In this document: piece after piece, positions 30,535-37,612 of the stretch
Position numbering within the stretch: the first letter of the stretch is position 1
How the letters are laid out: every line of letters starts with the position of its first letter
Origin: Porphyrobacter sp.
GTDB lineage: Bacteria > Pseudomonadota > Alphaproteobacteria > Sphingomonadales > Sphingomonadaceae
Reading direction: 5' to 3'
DNA length: 64,000 bases
Assembly (NCBI GenBank): GCA_027533455.1
Contig: JAPZUC010000002.1
Span: 62,001 to 126,000, forward strand
Program-made: the position numbers and the translations under genes
Notes under the pieces: model-generated
Told to the model about the DNA's origin: nothing
Databases searched by the model: none
Seen by the model: only the letters and a program-made list of their open reading frames with translations

Positions 30535-31623
30535 CTAGACCCGCTCCACACCCCCGCCACACACCCGCCAGATCGCGGATTCTGCGCGGATCGCCTCGAA
30601 CGGGGCGAGTTCGGTACCGGTCATCCAGACCTGTGCCCTTCCGGTCCGGAGCCGGGCGAACAATTCGGTCCTGCGGACCGGATCGAGGTGCGCGGCAACC
30701 TCGTCGAGCAGGAGCACCGAGGGGCGCCCGGCAGCGGCGAGGATGCCGTGGGCCAGCGTGATCGCGATCAGCATGGCCTTCTGCTCGCCGGTCGAACAGG
30801 ACGCGGCAGGCTGCCCGGTGGAGGCAATTTTGACTTGTAATTCATCACGTTGCGCGCCGGTAAGCGCGCGTCCCGCAGCGCGGTCACGCGGGCGGGCGCG
30901 GGCGAGTTCGGCGCGCAGGGCGGTCTCGTCGAGCGGGCCGCCGGGAAGATAGGTGAGGGCGGGCCGGGCAAAAGGCTCAGGGGGCAGGGCAGAGAGTTCG
31001 TCCGCCAGGCGAAGGACAAGATCGGCGCGGGTGCGGGCCACGGCCGCGCCATGATCCGCCGCCTGCGCCTCCACGGCATCGAGCCAACGTGCATCAGCTT
31101 TGTTTTCCAGTAACCTACCTCGCTCGCGCAAAGCAGTCTCGAGCGCGTTCACCCGGCGCGCATGATCAGGGGCGATGGCCAGAGCCATGCGATCCATGAA
31201 CCGCCGCCGCGCCCCCGCGCTATCGGTGAAAAGCCCATCCATCGAAGGGGTCAGCCACGACAGCGCGAGCCACTCGGCAAGGCTCGCCGCGCTGGCGGAA
31301 GCGCCATTCACCCGCACCAGCCGCCGGGCGGGCTGGCCGGGCTCGGTATAGGTGCCGATCCGTGCCGACACCGTCCCGGCCTCGGAAAGGCTCGCCCCTA
31401 TAGCGAATGCTGCTGGCGGGTCCTCCGGCGAGGCCCGCCGCACCAGATCGCCGAGGTTCGCGCGCCTGAGGCCGCGCCCCGGGCCGAGCAGTGAGAGCGC
31501 CTCGAGAAGGTTGGTTTTACCCGCTCCGTTTTCTCCCACCAGCAGGTTGAAATGCGCCGTCTCCGCCAGCGTGGTCGCGGCGTGGTTGCGGAAGTTTTCG
31601 AGGGTGATCCGGCTGAGGCCCAT
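30535..31623 (-). CDS. recF: DNA replication and repair protein RecF
   Basis: The 362-aa SMC-like ATPase has Walker A GENGAGKTN near residue 31-39, the RecF motif FRNH near 11-14, signature CSTGEQKAMLI near 276-286 and Walker B VLLLDEVAAHLD near 306-317. RecF loads RecA on single-stranded gaps with RecO and RecR. It is a single gene here, not in a dnaA-dnaN cluster, which is usual in sphingomonads. It is convergent with tesA and divergent from the PspC mini-operon. Confidence 0.95.
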   Translation of the reverse strand: MGLSRITLENFRNHAATTLAETAHFNLLVGENGAGKTNLLEALSLLGPGRGLRRANLGDLVRRASPEDPPAAFAIGASLSEAGTVSARIGTYTEPGQPARRLVRVNGASASAASLAEWLALSWLTPSMDGLFTDSAGARRRFMDRMALAIAPDHARRVNALETALRERGRLLENKADARWLDAVEAQAADHGAAVARTRADLVLRLADELSALPPEPFARPALTYLPGGPLDETALRAELARARPRDRAAGRALTGAQRDELQVKIASTGQPAASCSTGEQKAMLIAITLAHGILAAAGRPSVLLLDEVAAHLDPVRRTELFARLRTGRAQVWMTGTELAPFEAIRAESAIWRVCGGGVERV

Positions 31624-31787
31624 GGCCCCATCGCGGGTAGCGGCAGGAGGGCTGTTTGGCCAGTGCGCAGGCCGCAGAAACCGCCAATCCCAACCCTTGG
31701 TGAAAATTCCCAAGCTTTCGTTCGGGTGAACGGCGTGTTTGCTGCGTGACAGCTTGGAAACCCCAGAAATCCGCCATTTTTCGAGTT

Positions 31788-31803
31788 TGGCACACCTGAT
31801 GCA
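31788..31803 (+). promoter_or_regulatory. Sigma-54-type promoter (-24/-12)
   Basis: TGGCACACCTGATGCA matches the sigma-54 consensus TGGCACN5TTGCA closely, with exactly ten bases between the invariant GG and GC. It lies 62 bp before the first small gene and points toward the pspC-like gene. Phage-shock operons are classic sigma-54/PspF targets, so the placement fits. Confidence 0.7.
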
Positions 31804-31865
31804 ATGTACTCGGCATCCCCGGGACGGACCCGGAAACAACACAAGATACGTCAAGGAGACCCCAA

Positions 31866-31979
31866 ATGTACGCCACTGAAACCAGCAACCGCTTCTTCGC
31901 CGCCGCCTTCTCGGTCGTGCTCTCGGCAACGTTTTTCGCCTACGCGATTATCCCTGCCAGCCCGACCCTCATCGCCTGA
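31866..31979 (+). CDS. 37-aa single-TM peptide, first of a tandem pair
   Basis: This small gene encodes 37 residues: a short polar head (MYATETSNR), a hydrophobic Ala/Phe-rich segment (about 10-28) and a tail ending PASPTLIA. A strong ribosome site, AAGGAG at 31855-31860, lies five bases before the ATG. The following gene encodes a clear paralogue with the same length and the same C-terminal YAIxPASPxLIA pattern. The pair, together with a PspC protein, sits behind a sigma-54-type promoter. A membrane-stress regulatory or sensor role is a guess from context. Confidence 0.75.
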   Translation: MYATETSNRFFAAAFSVVLSATFFAYAIIPASPTLIA

Positions 31980-32013
31980 TCTCGATCATACCCAAACCCA
32001 AGGACCAAAGACC

Positions 32014-32127
32014 ATGCTCGCCCCCGAAACCGCCGCCCGCTTCGCTTCGGCCGCTTTTGCGGTTATCCTGACCGTCGCCAGCTTTGCCTATGCGATCGTC
32101 CCCGCCAGCCCCGGCCTGATCGCCTGA
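32014..32127 (+). CDS. 37-aa single-TM peptide, second of a tandem pair
   Basis: The second small gene encodes 37 residues with a polar head (MLAPETAARF), a hydrophobic helix (about 11-29) and a tail PASPGLIA. It shares the ET-xx-RF start, the FAYAIxPASP segment and the length with the peptide encoded 35 bp upstream, so one arose by tandem duplication of the other. An AGGACC box lies ten bases before its ATG. The pspC-like gene starts 33 bp downstream. Confidence 0.78.
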   Translation: MLAPETAARFASAAFAVILTVASFAYAIVPASPGLIA

Positions 32128-32160
32128 TCCGCCGCCACTTTTTGAAGGAGTTCGACTGAC

Positions 32161-32376
32161 ATGAACAACATCACCGGCAATTCGGGCGGCACCCCGCCAA
32201 GCCGCAGCTTCCGCCTCGACAAGAACAGCGGCAAGGTCTTCGGCGTCTGCGCCGGGATCGGCAACTACTTCGGGATCGACCCGATGCTGGTCCGCGTCGG
32301 CTTTGCGCTTGGCACGCTGTTCGGCTTCGGCAGCTTCATCCTGATCTACCTCGCGATCGCGCTGATCGCGGATTGA
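32161..32376 (+). CDS. PspC domain protein
   Basis: The 71-aa protein consists of one PspC domain: a basic head, the conserved FRLDKNSGKVFGVCAGIGNY stretch at residues 17-36, a DPMLVRVGF helix and a membrane segment at about 50-68. PspC senses inner-membrane stress in the phage-shock system, usually with PspB and PspA. Neither is present here; instead two small membrane peptides precede it. An AAGGAG box precedes the ATG by about ten bases, and a strong terminator follows. Confidence 0.9.
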   Translation: MNNITGNSGGTPPSRSFRLDKNSGKVFGVCAGIGNYFGIDPMLVRVGFALGTLFGFGSFILIYLAIALIAD

Positions 32377-32439
32377 GTGCAGCGACTACAAAGCGGTTCC
32401 CGGTTTATCGGGCCGCTGCACCTGATCGTAATGAACCGG

Positions 32440-32467
32440 GAGGGGCCCATCTGGGCCCCTCTTTTTT
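32440..32467 (+). terminator. Rho-independent terminator of the PspC mini-operon
   Basis: GAGGGGCCC and GGGCCCCTC pair perfectly around a four-base loop and are followed by six T residues. It lies 64 bp after the pspC-like stop and is convergent with the SDR gene. Confidence 0.92.
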
Positions 32468-32503
32468 GTTTGGCGGCCACCTACGGGGCGGGAGGTCTGA
32501 AAC

Positions 32504-33286
32504 TCACATCGCCGAAATGCCGCCATCCAGCTTGAGTTCGGCGCCGGTCATGAAGCGGCTTTCGTCGCTCGCCAGATAGAGCACCGCGTTGGCGATATCG
32601 TTGGGCTCGCCGACAAACTTGAGCGGGATCTGCCGCGCCAGCTTCTCCAGCAGCACGTCCTTGTCGAGCGATGCCGCCTTGGCGGTGCCATCAAGGATCG
32701 GAGTGTCAACGAAGGTCGGGTGCACCGAATTGCAGCGAATGTTCATGCTCTTCTTCGCGCAGTGCAGTGCGATCGACTTCGACAGCATCCACACAGCCGC
32801 CTTCGAGGCGTTATAAGCGGGCATCGTGTCGCTCGCGATCAGCCCGGCAATCGAGGAAATGTTGATGATCGATCCCGGCGCATGTTCCCGCATCAGCGGC
32901 AGGGCCTTCTGGCAGCCGTGGAAGATCGAGTTGACGTTAATGTCGAAGCAGCGCTGCCAATCGCCGAAATCGCAGGCCTCGATATTGCCCGGCACGCCGA
33001 TCCCGGCATTGTTAACCAGCACATTGAGGCCGCCAAGCTTCTCGCGCGCGGCATCGACCGCGGCTTCCCATTGGGCCGGATCGGTCACGTCATGGGCGAT
33101 CCCGTAGGCCGTGCCTTCGCCCATTTCGGCATTGATGATTGCAGCGGTTTCTTCCGCGCCGCTTCCGTTGATGTCGGTCGCCAGCACCCGCGCGCCTTCC
33201 TGCGCAAGCCGGATGCAATGCGCGCGGCCAAGGCCCTGCGCACCGCCGGTCACGAGGGCCATCTTGCCCGCTACACGTCCTGCCAT
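32504..33286 (-). CDS. Short-chain dehydrogenase/reductase
   Basis: The 260-aa protein is a classical SDR: cofactor loop TGGAQGLG near residue 14-21, the NNAG motif near 90-93, catalytic Ser in NISSIAG near 143 and Tyr-Lys in YNASK near 156-160. An acidic residue after the second strand (ATDIN) suggests preference for NAD+. The substrate is unknown; similar proteins oxidise cyclic alcohols or hydroxysteroids. It starts three bases after the stop of the Nudix gene, so the two form an operon. Confidence 0.9.
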   Translation of the reverse strand: MAGRVAGKMALVTGGAQGLGRAHCIRLAQEGARVLATDINGSGAEETAAIINAEMGEGTAYGIAHDVTDPAQWEAAVDAAREKLGGLNVLVNNAGIGVPGNIEACDFGDWQRCFDINVNSIFHGCQKALPLMREHAPGSIINISSIAGLIASDTMPAYNASKAAVWMLSKSIALHCAKKSMNIRCNSVHPTFVDTPILDGTAKAASLDKDVLLEKLARQIPLKFVGEPNDIANAVLYLASDESRFMTGAELKLDGGISAM

Positions 33287-33289
33287 GAT

Positions 33290-33850
33290 TCAATCCTCTC
33301 CCAAGTATCCCGGCGTCAAAAGCATCGCTATCCGCACATCGACCGCGTGGCCAGCCCGCCGCCATTCGGCAACGAAGCGCGCCAGATCGCGCAAGGCAAT
33401 CCGGTGGACGGTGATGTTCTCTCCCTCTGTGCCTCCGCCCTCGCTCACCCGTTCAAGGCCGGTCGCCTTCAGAAGCGTGAAGCTTTCCGAGACCATGCCG
33501 GGGGATGAAAAGAACTCGCCCAGCACCTCGAGCCTGCCGGCGCGGTAGCCGGTTTCTTCCTCGAGCTCGCGCGCGGCGGCGGCGGTGGCTTCTTCTCCTT
33601 CGGCCCCAGCATCGTCGCCAACCAGGCCTGCGGGAATTTCCAAGCTGAAGCGCGACAGCGGCACGCGGTACTGGCTTACGAGGATCACGTGGCGGGTACC
33701 ATCCGGATCATCGTCGATGGCGATGATCGCGGCTGCCTTGATGCCGCGCGCGCGCCCGACATATTCCCAGCGCCCTCGCGTCTTGGCGGTGATGAACCGG
33801 CCTTCCCACATGACCTGTTCGGACAGATCGGCGTCGCGGTCTTTGATCAA
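33290..33850 (-). CDS. Nudix hydrolase (ADP-ribose pyrophosphatase-like)
   Basis: The 186-aa protein has an EIPAGLV motif near 71-77, the Nudix box helix AAARELEEETGYRAG near 92-106 and the E/FFSSPGMVSESF segment near 112-122, which match ADP-ribose/sugar-nucleotide pyrophosphatases. The glycine of the Nudix box is shifted by a two-residue insertion. The start is TTG at 33850, supported by GGAG six bases upstream; the next Met, at residue 14, would remove part of the first strand. It is co-transcribed with the SDR. Confidence 0.85.
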   Translation of the reverse strand: MIKDRDADLSEQVMWEGRFITAKTRGRWEYVGRARGIKAAAIIAIDDDPDGTRHVILVSQYRVPLSRFSLEIPAGLVGDDAGAEGEEATAAAARELEEETGYRAGRLEVLGEFFSSPGMVSESFTLLKATGLERVSEGGGTEGENITVHRIALRDLARFVAEWRRAGHAVDVRIAMLLTPGYLGED

Positions 33851-33877
33851 GGAAGGCTCCGTCCAAAAGCTTCAGGC

Positions 33878-33898
33878 GGCCCTTCGACAGGCTCGGGA
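33878..33898. repeat. Single copy of a short dispersed repeat-like sequence
   Basis: GGCCCTTCGACAGGCTCGGG lies in the 82-bp gap between the TPM and Nudix genes. From memory, this CCTTCGACAgGCTC type of sequence is a common short dispersed repeat in sphingomonad genomes. Only one copy is in this window, so the call rests on recognition and not on repetition seen here. Confidence 0.3.
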
Positions 33899-33932
33899 GC
33901 GGCGGGTCAAGTGCCTTGTTGGGGAGGAGGGA

Positions 33933-34607
33933 TCAAACCTCGATCAGGCGGTCGGGTAGCTCGTTCACATCCTCGCTACCGCGCGGAAAATGCTCGGCGA
34001 GGATGAAGCCGACATCGCGGATGCCTACTGCCAGCCCCTCGGCCACGCGGCCGTGGCGGATGTGGGCGAGCATGTCGCCCATTGCCTCGCCCCATACCTC
34101 GGCGGGGACTTTTGCGGCGATGCTTTCATCCGCGACGATTTCTGCCCGATGTTCGCGCATGGACAGATAGATCAGAACGCCGGTGCGCCCGGTCGTGCGC
34201 GCCTGCGCGCCAACCTTGAACTGGCGCACCGCCTGATTGTGGACGCGGATCGTCTTGGTGGGTCCGGGGATCAGTGCATATTTGAGCGGCTGCCACTGCT
34301 GGACCAGCATCACGCCGAGGAACTTCAGCAACCCCAGCGCGATCACCATGCTGGCAAGCTCGCCCGTAGTCCATTCGTGGCCCCATCCGCCGAACAAGGC
34401 GTCCCAGGTGTCGAGGAAGGGTCCGGGGAAGGCCGCGAACACGCTCATCGCGGTGAAGGCCGCGCCCGCCGCCCACAGCAGCGCGACATCGGTATATCCG
34501 TCGGAGCAATCGGCGAGCACGGTGACGATCTCGCCCGAGGTGCCGGCCTCGGCCTCGGTGACGGCTTCGCCGACGAGTTTGCGTCCGGCATCATCCATAA
34601 CAGCCAT
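33933..34607 (-). CDS. TPM-domain membrane protein (COG3762 type)
   Basis: The 224-aa protein has an N-terminal part of the TPM fold with GEIVTVLADCSDGY near 25-38, two membrane segments (about 41-60 and 84-104), and the rest of the TPM domain with TGRTGVLIYLSMREHRAEIVAD near 137-158. This is the COG3762 arrangement that usually accompanies a YgcG-like TPM protein and LemA, exactly as found here. It starts three bases after the upstream TPM gene. The function of the set is not established; LemA and TPM proteins are linked to membrane or cell-envelope stress. Confidence 0.85.
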   Translation of the reverse strand: MAVMDDAGRKLVGEAVTEAEAGTSGEIVTVLADCSDGYTDVALLWAAGAAFTAMSVFAAFPGPFLDTWDALFGGWGHEWTTGELASMVIALGLLKFLGVMLVQQWQPLKYALIPGPTKTIRVHNQAVRQFKVGAQARTTGRTGVLIYLSMREHRAEIVADESIAAKVPAEVWGEAMGDMLAHIRHGRVAEGLAVGIRDVGFILAEHFPRGSEDVNELPDRLIEV

Positions 34608-34610
34608 CGC

Positions 34611-35483
34611 TCACCATCCCCCCGAGGCGCCGCCGCCACCGGACGAGCCGCCGCCAAAGCCGCCAAAACCACCACCGCCGCCGCCCCAACCGCCGCCTCC
34701 GCCGTTATTGCCGCTGTTGATCAGGCCGCGCGCAATCGCGCTGCCCACTTCCCACAGGATCACATCGCGCGCCGTATCGCCGAGATCGCGGCTGCCCCAC
34801 GGGCCGTTGCCCTTGGAGCGATACTTCCGCCGCCGCCCGCGCCCGGCAATGACCGGTAGGACGAAAAAGAAGAACATGAAGGCAAGCCAGATCAGCACGC
34901 CGAAGGGGAAGCCCCCGTCGCTGCGGCTCTTCTGCGACTGTGCGGCCTGCGCCGCTTCCTCGATGGCGACCGCATCCTCTGGGCTCTTGGCGAGGTGGGC
35001 GAGGATTGCGGTGACGCCGTCGGTCACTCCGGCATCGAAATTGCCCTCCTTGAAACGCGGGGCGATGACGTCGTTGATGACGCGGCCTGCCATGATCCCG
35101 CCGAAATAGCCGTGAAGGCCATAACCGACCTCGATCCGCATCTTGCGCTCGTTTGGCGCGATCAGCAGCAGTAGGCCGGTATCGCGCTTGGCCCCGCCGA
35201 TCCCCCACTTGTCGGTGAACAGCGTGGTCGCATAGGTCTCGATCGAAGCCCCGCCGAGGCTCGGCACAGTGGCGACGATGATCGCGCGACCGGTTTGGGC
35301 GTTGTAGGCGCGCAGTTCCTGATCGAGCTGCGCCTTGGTGGCGGGCGACAGGATGTTCGCCCCGTCATAAACGGGCCCCTCGGGGCGGGAAGGGTAATCC
35401 TGCGCGTGTGCTGCTGCAGCAAGCCCTATCAGGCCCGCGAGCAGCAGCAATGCATGGCGCAGGAAGCCAAGCGCGCGGTTCAC
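34611..35483 (-). CDS. YgcG-like TPM-domain protein with Gly-rich tail
   Basis: The 290-aa protein has a signal peptide (cut near 28), a periplasmic TPM domain (about 35-165, with GRAIIVATVPSLGGASIE and GYGLHGYFGG), one membrane segment at about 197-215 and a C-terminal tail of more than 30 residues made almost only of Gly with Trp, Phe and Ser. Start is GTG at 35483, one base after the lemA stop. Gly-rich tails of this kind are typical of the family. It works presumably with the neighbouring LemA. Confidence 0.88.
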   Translation of the reverse strand: MNRALGFLRHALLLLAGLIGLAAAAHAQDYPSRPEGPVYDGANILSPATKAQLDQELRAYNAQTGRAIIVATVPSLGGASIETYATTLFTDKWGIGGAKRDTGLLLLIAPNERKMRIEVGYGLHGYFGGIMAGRVINDVIAPRFKEGNFDAGVTDGVTAILAHLAKSPEDAVAIEEAAQAAQSQKSRSDGGFPFGVLIWLAFMFFFFVLPVIAGRGRRRKYRSKGNGPWGSRDLGDTARDVILWEVGSAIARGLINSGNNGGGGGWGGGGGGFGGFGGGSSGGGGASGGW

Positions 35484-35484
35484 C

Positions 35485-36114
35485 TCAGTTGGCGGCCGCA
35501 GGCGTCGCGCCGCCGGTGATCGCGCTCATGTCGACCTTGGGGTTGGCCTTGGCAGCCTCGTCCGCTTCGAAATATTCAAGCGGCTTGGCACCGTAGATGA
35601 CATTCGCACCGATGCTCGACGGGAAGGTGCGGATCTCGGTATTGTAGTCGCGCGCGAGATCATTGTAGCGCACCCGCTCGGTGTTGATCTGGTTGTTGGC
35701 TTCATCAATCGCGACCATCAGGTCCCCGAAGCGCGGCTGGCTGGCGAGCTGCGGGTAGTTCTCGACCACCGTGCGCAGCTGGCCCAATGCCTGGGTCAGC
35801 TGGTTCTGCGCGTCGTTGAACTTCTTGAACTCTTCCGGGTTCGACAGGTCATCGGTGGTGATGTTGATCGAGGTCGCGCGGGCGCGGGCATCGATCACGC
35901 CCTGCAGAATGTCCTTCTCCGAGATTGCGGCGCCTTGCACCACGGCCACAAGGTTGGGGATCTTGTCCGAACGGTTCTGGAGCGCGCTCTCGACATTGCC
36001 CCACTGCGCCTTGGCGGCTTCTTCCTTGGTCGGGACCGAGTTGATCCCGCAGGCGGCAAGGCTCATCGCGGCGACGGCGGCAAAGACGCCGCGCAGCACT
36101 GTGGTGATCTTCAT
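35485..36114 (-). CDS. lemA: LemA family lipoprotein
   Basis: The 209-aa protein has a lipoprotein signal (LAACG, Cys near 22) and a long-helix LemA domain, marked by ALQNRSDKIPNLVAVVQG near 44-61, RARATS and the conserved ARDYNTEIRTFPSSI near 166-180. LemA proteins are envelope proteins of unclear function, almost always linked to TPM proteins, as here. It heads the lemA-TPM-TPM operon. The start was set at the ATG at 36114 because it begins the signal sequence. Confidence 0.92.
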   Translation of the reverse strand: MKITTVLRGVFAAVAAMSLAACGINSVPTKEEAAKAQWGNVESALQNRSDKIPNLVAVVQGAAISEKDILQGVIDARARATSINITTDDLSNPEEFKKFNDAQNQLTQALGQLRTVVENYPQLASQPRFGDLMVAIDEANNQINTERVRYNDLARDYNTEIRTFPSSIGANVIYGAKPLEYFEADEAAKANPKVDMSAITGGATPAAAN

Positions 36115-36283
36115 TTCGCAAACTCTCCTGAAGGCACGGGGACTGACCCGGCTCTCGCTTCTGTATTGTGCATATAGCACACCACTTTGCCGGTTCAAGC
36201 GGTGGACGATTGCGCCGCCTGACTTGGCAGCTTGCGCCGCGACTGCCAGAACATGGTGAACAGCCAAAGATAAGGGGACCAAC

Positions 36284-36706
36284 ATGCTGTCTGAATTCAA
36301 GGCTTTCATCGCCAAGGGCAATGTCATTGATCTGGCAGTCGGGGTTATCATCGGCGCGGCATTCGGGGCCATCGTCAAGTCGCTCACTGACGAGATCATC
36401 ATGCCGATCATCGGCGCTCTGGTTGGCAACCTCGATTTCTCCGACGTCTATATCGTCCTGTCGGGCGAAGTTGCGCCCGGCACGCCGCTGGCGGCTGCGC
36501 GCGAGGCGGGGGTCAATGTCCTCGGGGTTGGGGCGCTGGCTTCGGTCGTGATCAATTTCCTGATCCTCGCCTTCATCATCTTCCTGATGGTCCGCTACGT
36601 GAACAAGGTGACTGCGCAGCTGGCCAAGCCGGAAGAGGCCGCCGCGCCCGCCGGCCCGACCGAGATCGAACTGCTCGCCGAAATCCGGGATGCGCTGAAG
36701 AAGTAA
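36284..36706 (+). CDS. mscL: Large-conductance mechanosensitive channel
   Basis: The 140-aa protein matches MscL: N-terminal FKAFIAKGNVIDLAVGVIIG (residues 5-24), first helix with the pore-lining GxxxG/AxxxA pattern through about 45, a periplasmic loop, second helix at about 82-102 and a cytoplasmic helix ending in LLAEIRDALKK. The pentamer opens under membrane tension to release solutes during osmotic downshock. The gene starts 169 bp from the divergent lemA and is followed by a parS site. Confidence 0.96.
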   Translation: MLSEFKAFIAKGNVIDLAVGVIIGAAFGAIVKSLTDEIIMPIIGALVGNLDFSDVYIVLSGEVAPGTPLAAAREAGVNVLGVGALASVVINFLILAFIIFLMVRYVNKVTAQLAKPEEAAAPAGPTEIELLAEIRDALKK

Positions 36707-36730
36707 TGCCACAGGCGCCTTAGCCTGCGA

Positions 36731-36746
36731 TGTTTCACGTGAAACC
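36731..36746. other. parS centromere site (ParB binding)
   Basis: TGTTTCACGTGAAACC matches the bacterial parS consensus (TGTTTCACGTGAAACA) in 15 of 16 positions and contains a perfect 14-bp palindrome. It lies in the 155-bp gap between mscL and the ssrA promoter. ParB loads at such sites, which cluster near the chromosome origin. Confidence 0.85.
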
Positions 36747-36860
36747 CGCGGGCAAGGCGGCCTCTGACCAGAGCTATGCAACGTCAAGGCGGGGCTAAGG
36801 GGCGGCTGGAGGGGGTCTGGGGCCCGCGACGCTCAGGCTGGCGAAAGGCCGCCCGTCCAC

Positions 36861-36888
36861 TTCACATTCAGAAACGCCGCGCTATATG
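36861..36888 (+). promoter_or_regulatory. Candidate ssrA promoter
   Basis: TTCACA at 36861-36866 and TATATG at 36883-36888 are separated by 16 bases and would start transcription near 36895, right where the acceptor piece of the tmRNA begins to show structure. Confidence 0.5.
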
Positions 36889-36894
36889 GGTCCT

Positions 36895-37241
36895 TGCCGG
36901 TTTCGACCGGCTATGGCGATAAATTGCTGCGTGCAATAGATGCAACGGACCCGGGGGCAGTACCCGGCGGCTCCACCAGAATCTGCGGCTTGCCGCATGT
37001 CCTGACGGGGCCGAACCAGGATCGACGTGTGTTGAAAAGCGTAGTTTTTGCCCGGGCTGAGTAACCCGCATAAGGCTCAAAAACCATAAGTGCCAACGAT
37101 AACGAAGCACTCGCAATCGCTGCGTAATTGATGGGCTAACGCCCTTCTTTTACTAGGCTAAAAAGCGCGGTTGGACCGAACCGGGCAACAGAATCGGATA
37201 CCGGGCGTCCGGGGGTACGTAGCAACAGAAACCCCCACCTT
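36895..37241 (+). ncRNA. ssrA: tmRNA, circularly permuted two-piece form
   Basis: The gene has the permuted alphaproteobacterial order. The acceptor piece comes first: hairpin GCCGG/CCGGC near 36896, a T-arm with CCGGG (36951-36955) and CCCGG (36963-36967) around a 7-base loop, the acceptor strand CGGCTCC (36968-36974) and an encoded ACCA ending at 36978. A 28-base spacer (36979-37006) follows. The coding piece begins with GGGGCCG (37007-37013), which pairs over all seven positions with the acceptor strand (one G-U), and contains the tag frame. The 3' end near 37241 is approximate. tmRNA with SmpB frees stalled ribosomes and tags the nascent protein for proteolysis. Confidence 0.93.
37092..37127 (+). 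other. tmRNA tag-peptide reading frame
   Basis: From the resume codon GCC the frame reads ANDNEALAIAA followed by TAA. The ANDN start and the AA end are typical of alphaproteobacterial degradation tags recognised by ClpXP and related proteases; the charged alanine adds one more residue in front. Confidence 0.9.
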
Positions 37242-37271
37242 ATCCCACATCGACGGAGTACACGGGGGGCG

Positions 37272-37520
37272 CTATTCGGGGTTTTGCGCTGCCCGCAGCG
37301 CCGCTACTTCCTGTTCCAGCCTCAGGCAGTCGAGGATCTTGGCGCCGGCCAGGAATACCGCGCCGGTGGTGGCGAGGAACAGCAGTTTGCCGCCAAAACC
37401 GGGATAGTCTTGGAGATAGACCAGCCCGCGCATCGTCGAGCCGAGGGCCAGGGCATAGATGATCAGGAACGCTTCGAACCGCGTCTTGATCAAGAACAGC
37501 CTTCCTACCTTGCGCAGCAT
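37272..37520 (-). CDS. Small two-TM membrane protein, unknown function
   Basis: The 82-aa product has a basic N-terminus (MLRKVGRLFLIKTRFE), two hydrophobic segments at about 15-33 and 43-62, and a short C-terminal helix with acidic residues (LRLEQEVAALRAAQ) that may form a coiled coil. I do not recognise the family. A TTAAC-N6-GTAAC sequence 44-59 bp upstream of the start resembles a CtrA site. It is convergent with ssrA. Confidence 0.7.
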   Translation of the reverse strand: MLRKVGRLFLIKTRFEAFLIIYALALGSTMRGLVYLQDYPGFGGKLLFLATTGAVFLAGAKILDCLRLEQEVAALRAAQNPE

Positions 37521-37612
37521 GGCATCTCCGAACCGTAATGCGACCGCCCAGGGCTGAGTCGCTTTAACATTGGAGTAACCTTACGCCCGCGCAGCGCCCA
37601 TCGCCAAATGCG

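Noticed and set aside
36868..37116. Short reverse frames in the mscL-ssrA region
   Set aside because: They lie across the tmRNA, whose structure explains the sequence fully.
37236..37250. DnaA box near the end of ssrA (CTTATCCCACA)
   Set aside because: Differs from TTATCCACA by an inserted C and is isolated; no cluster of boxes is present, so no origin is called.
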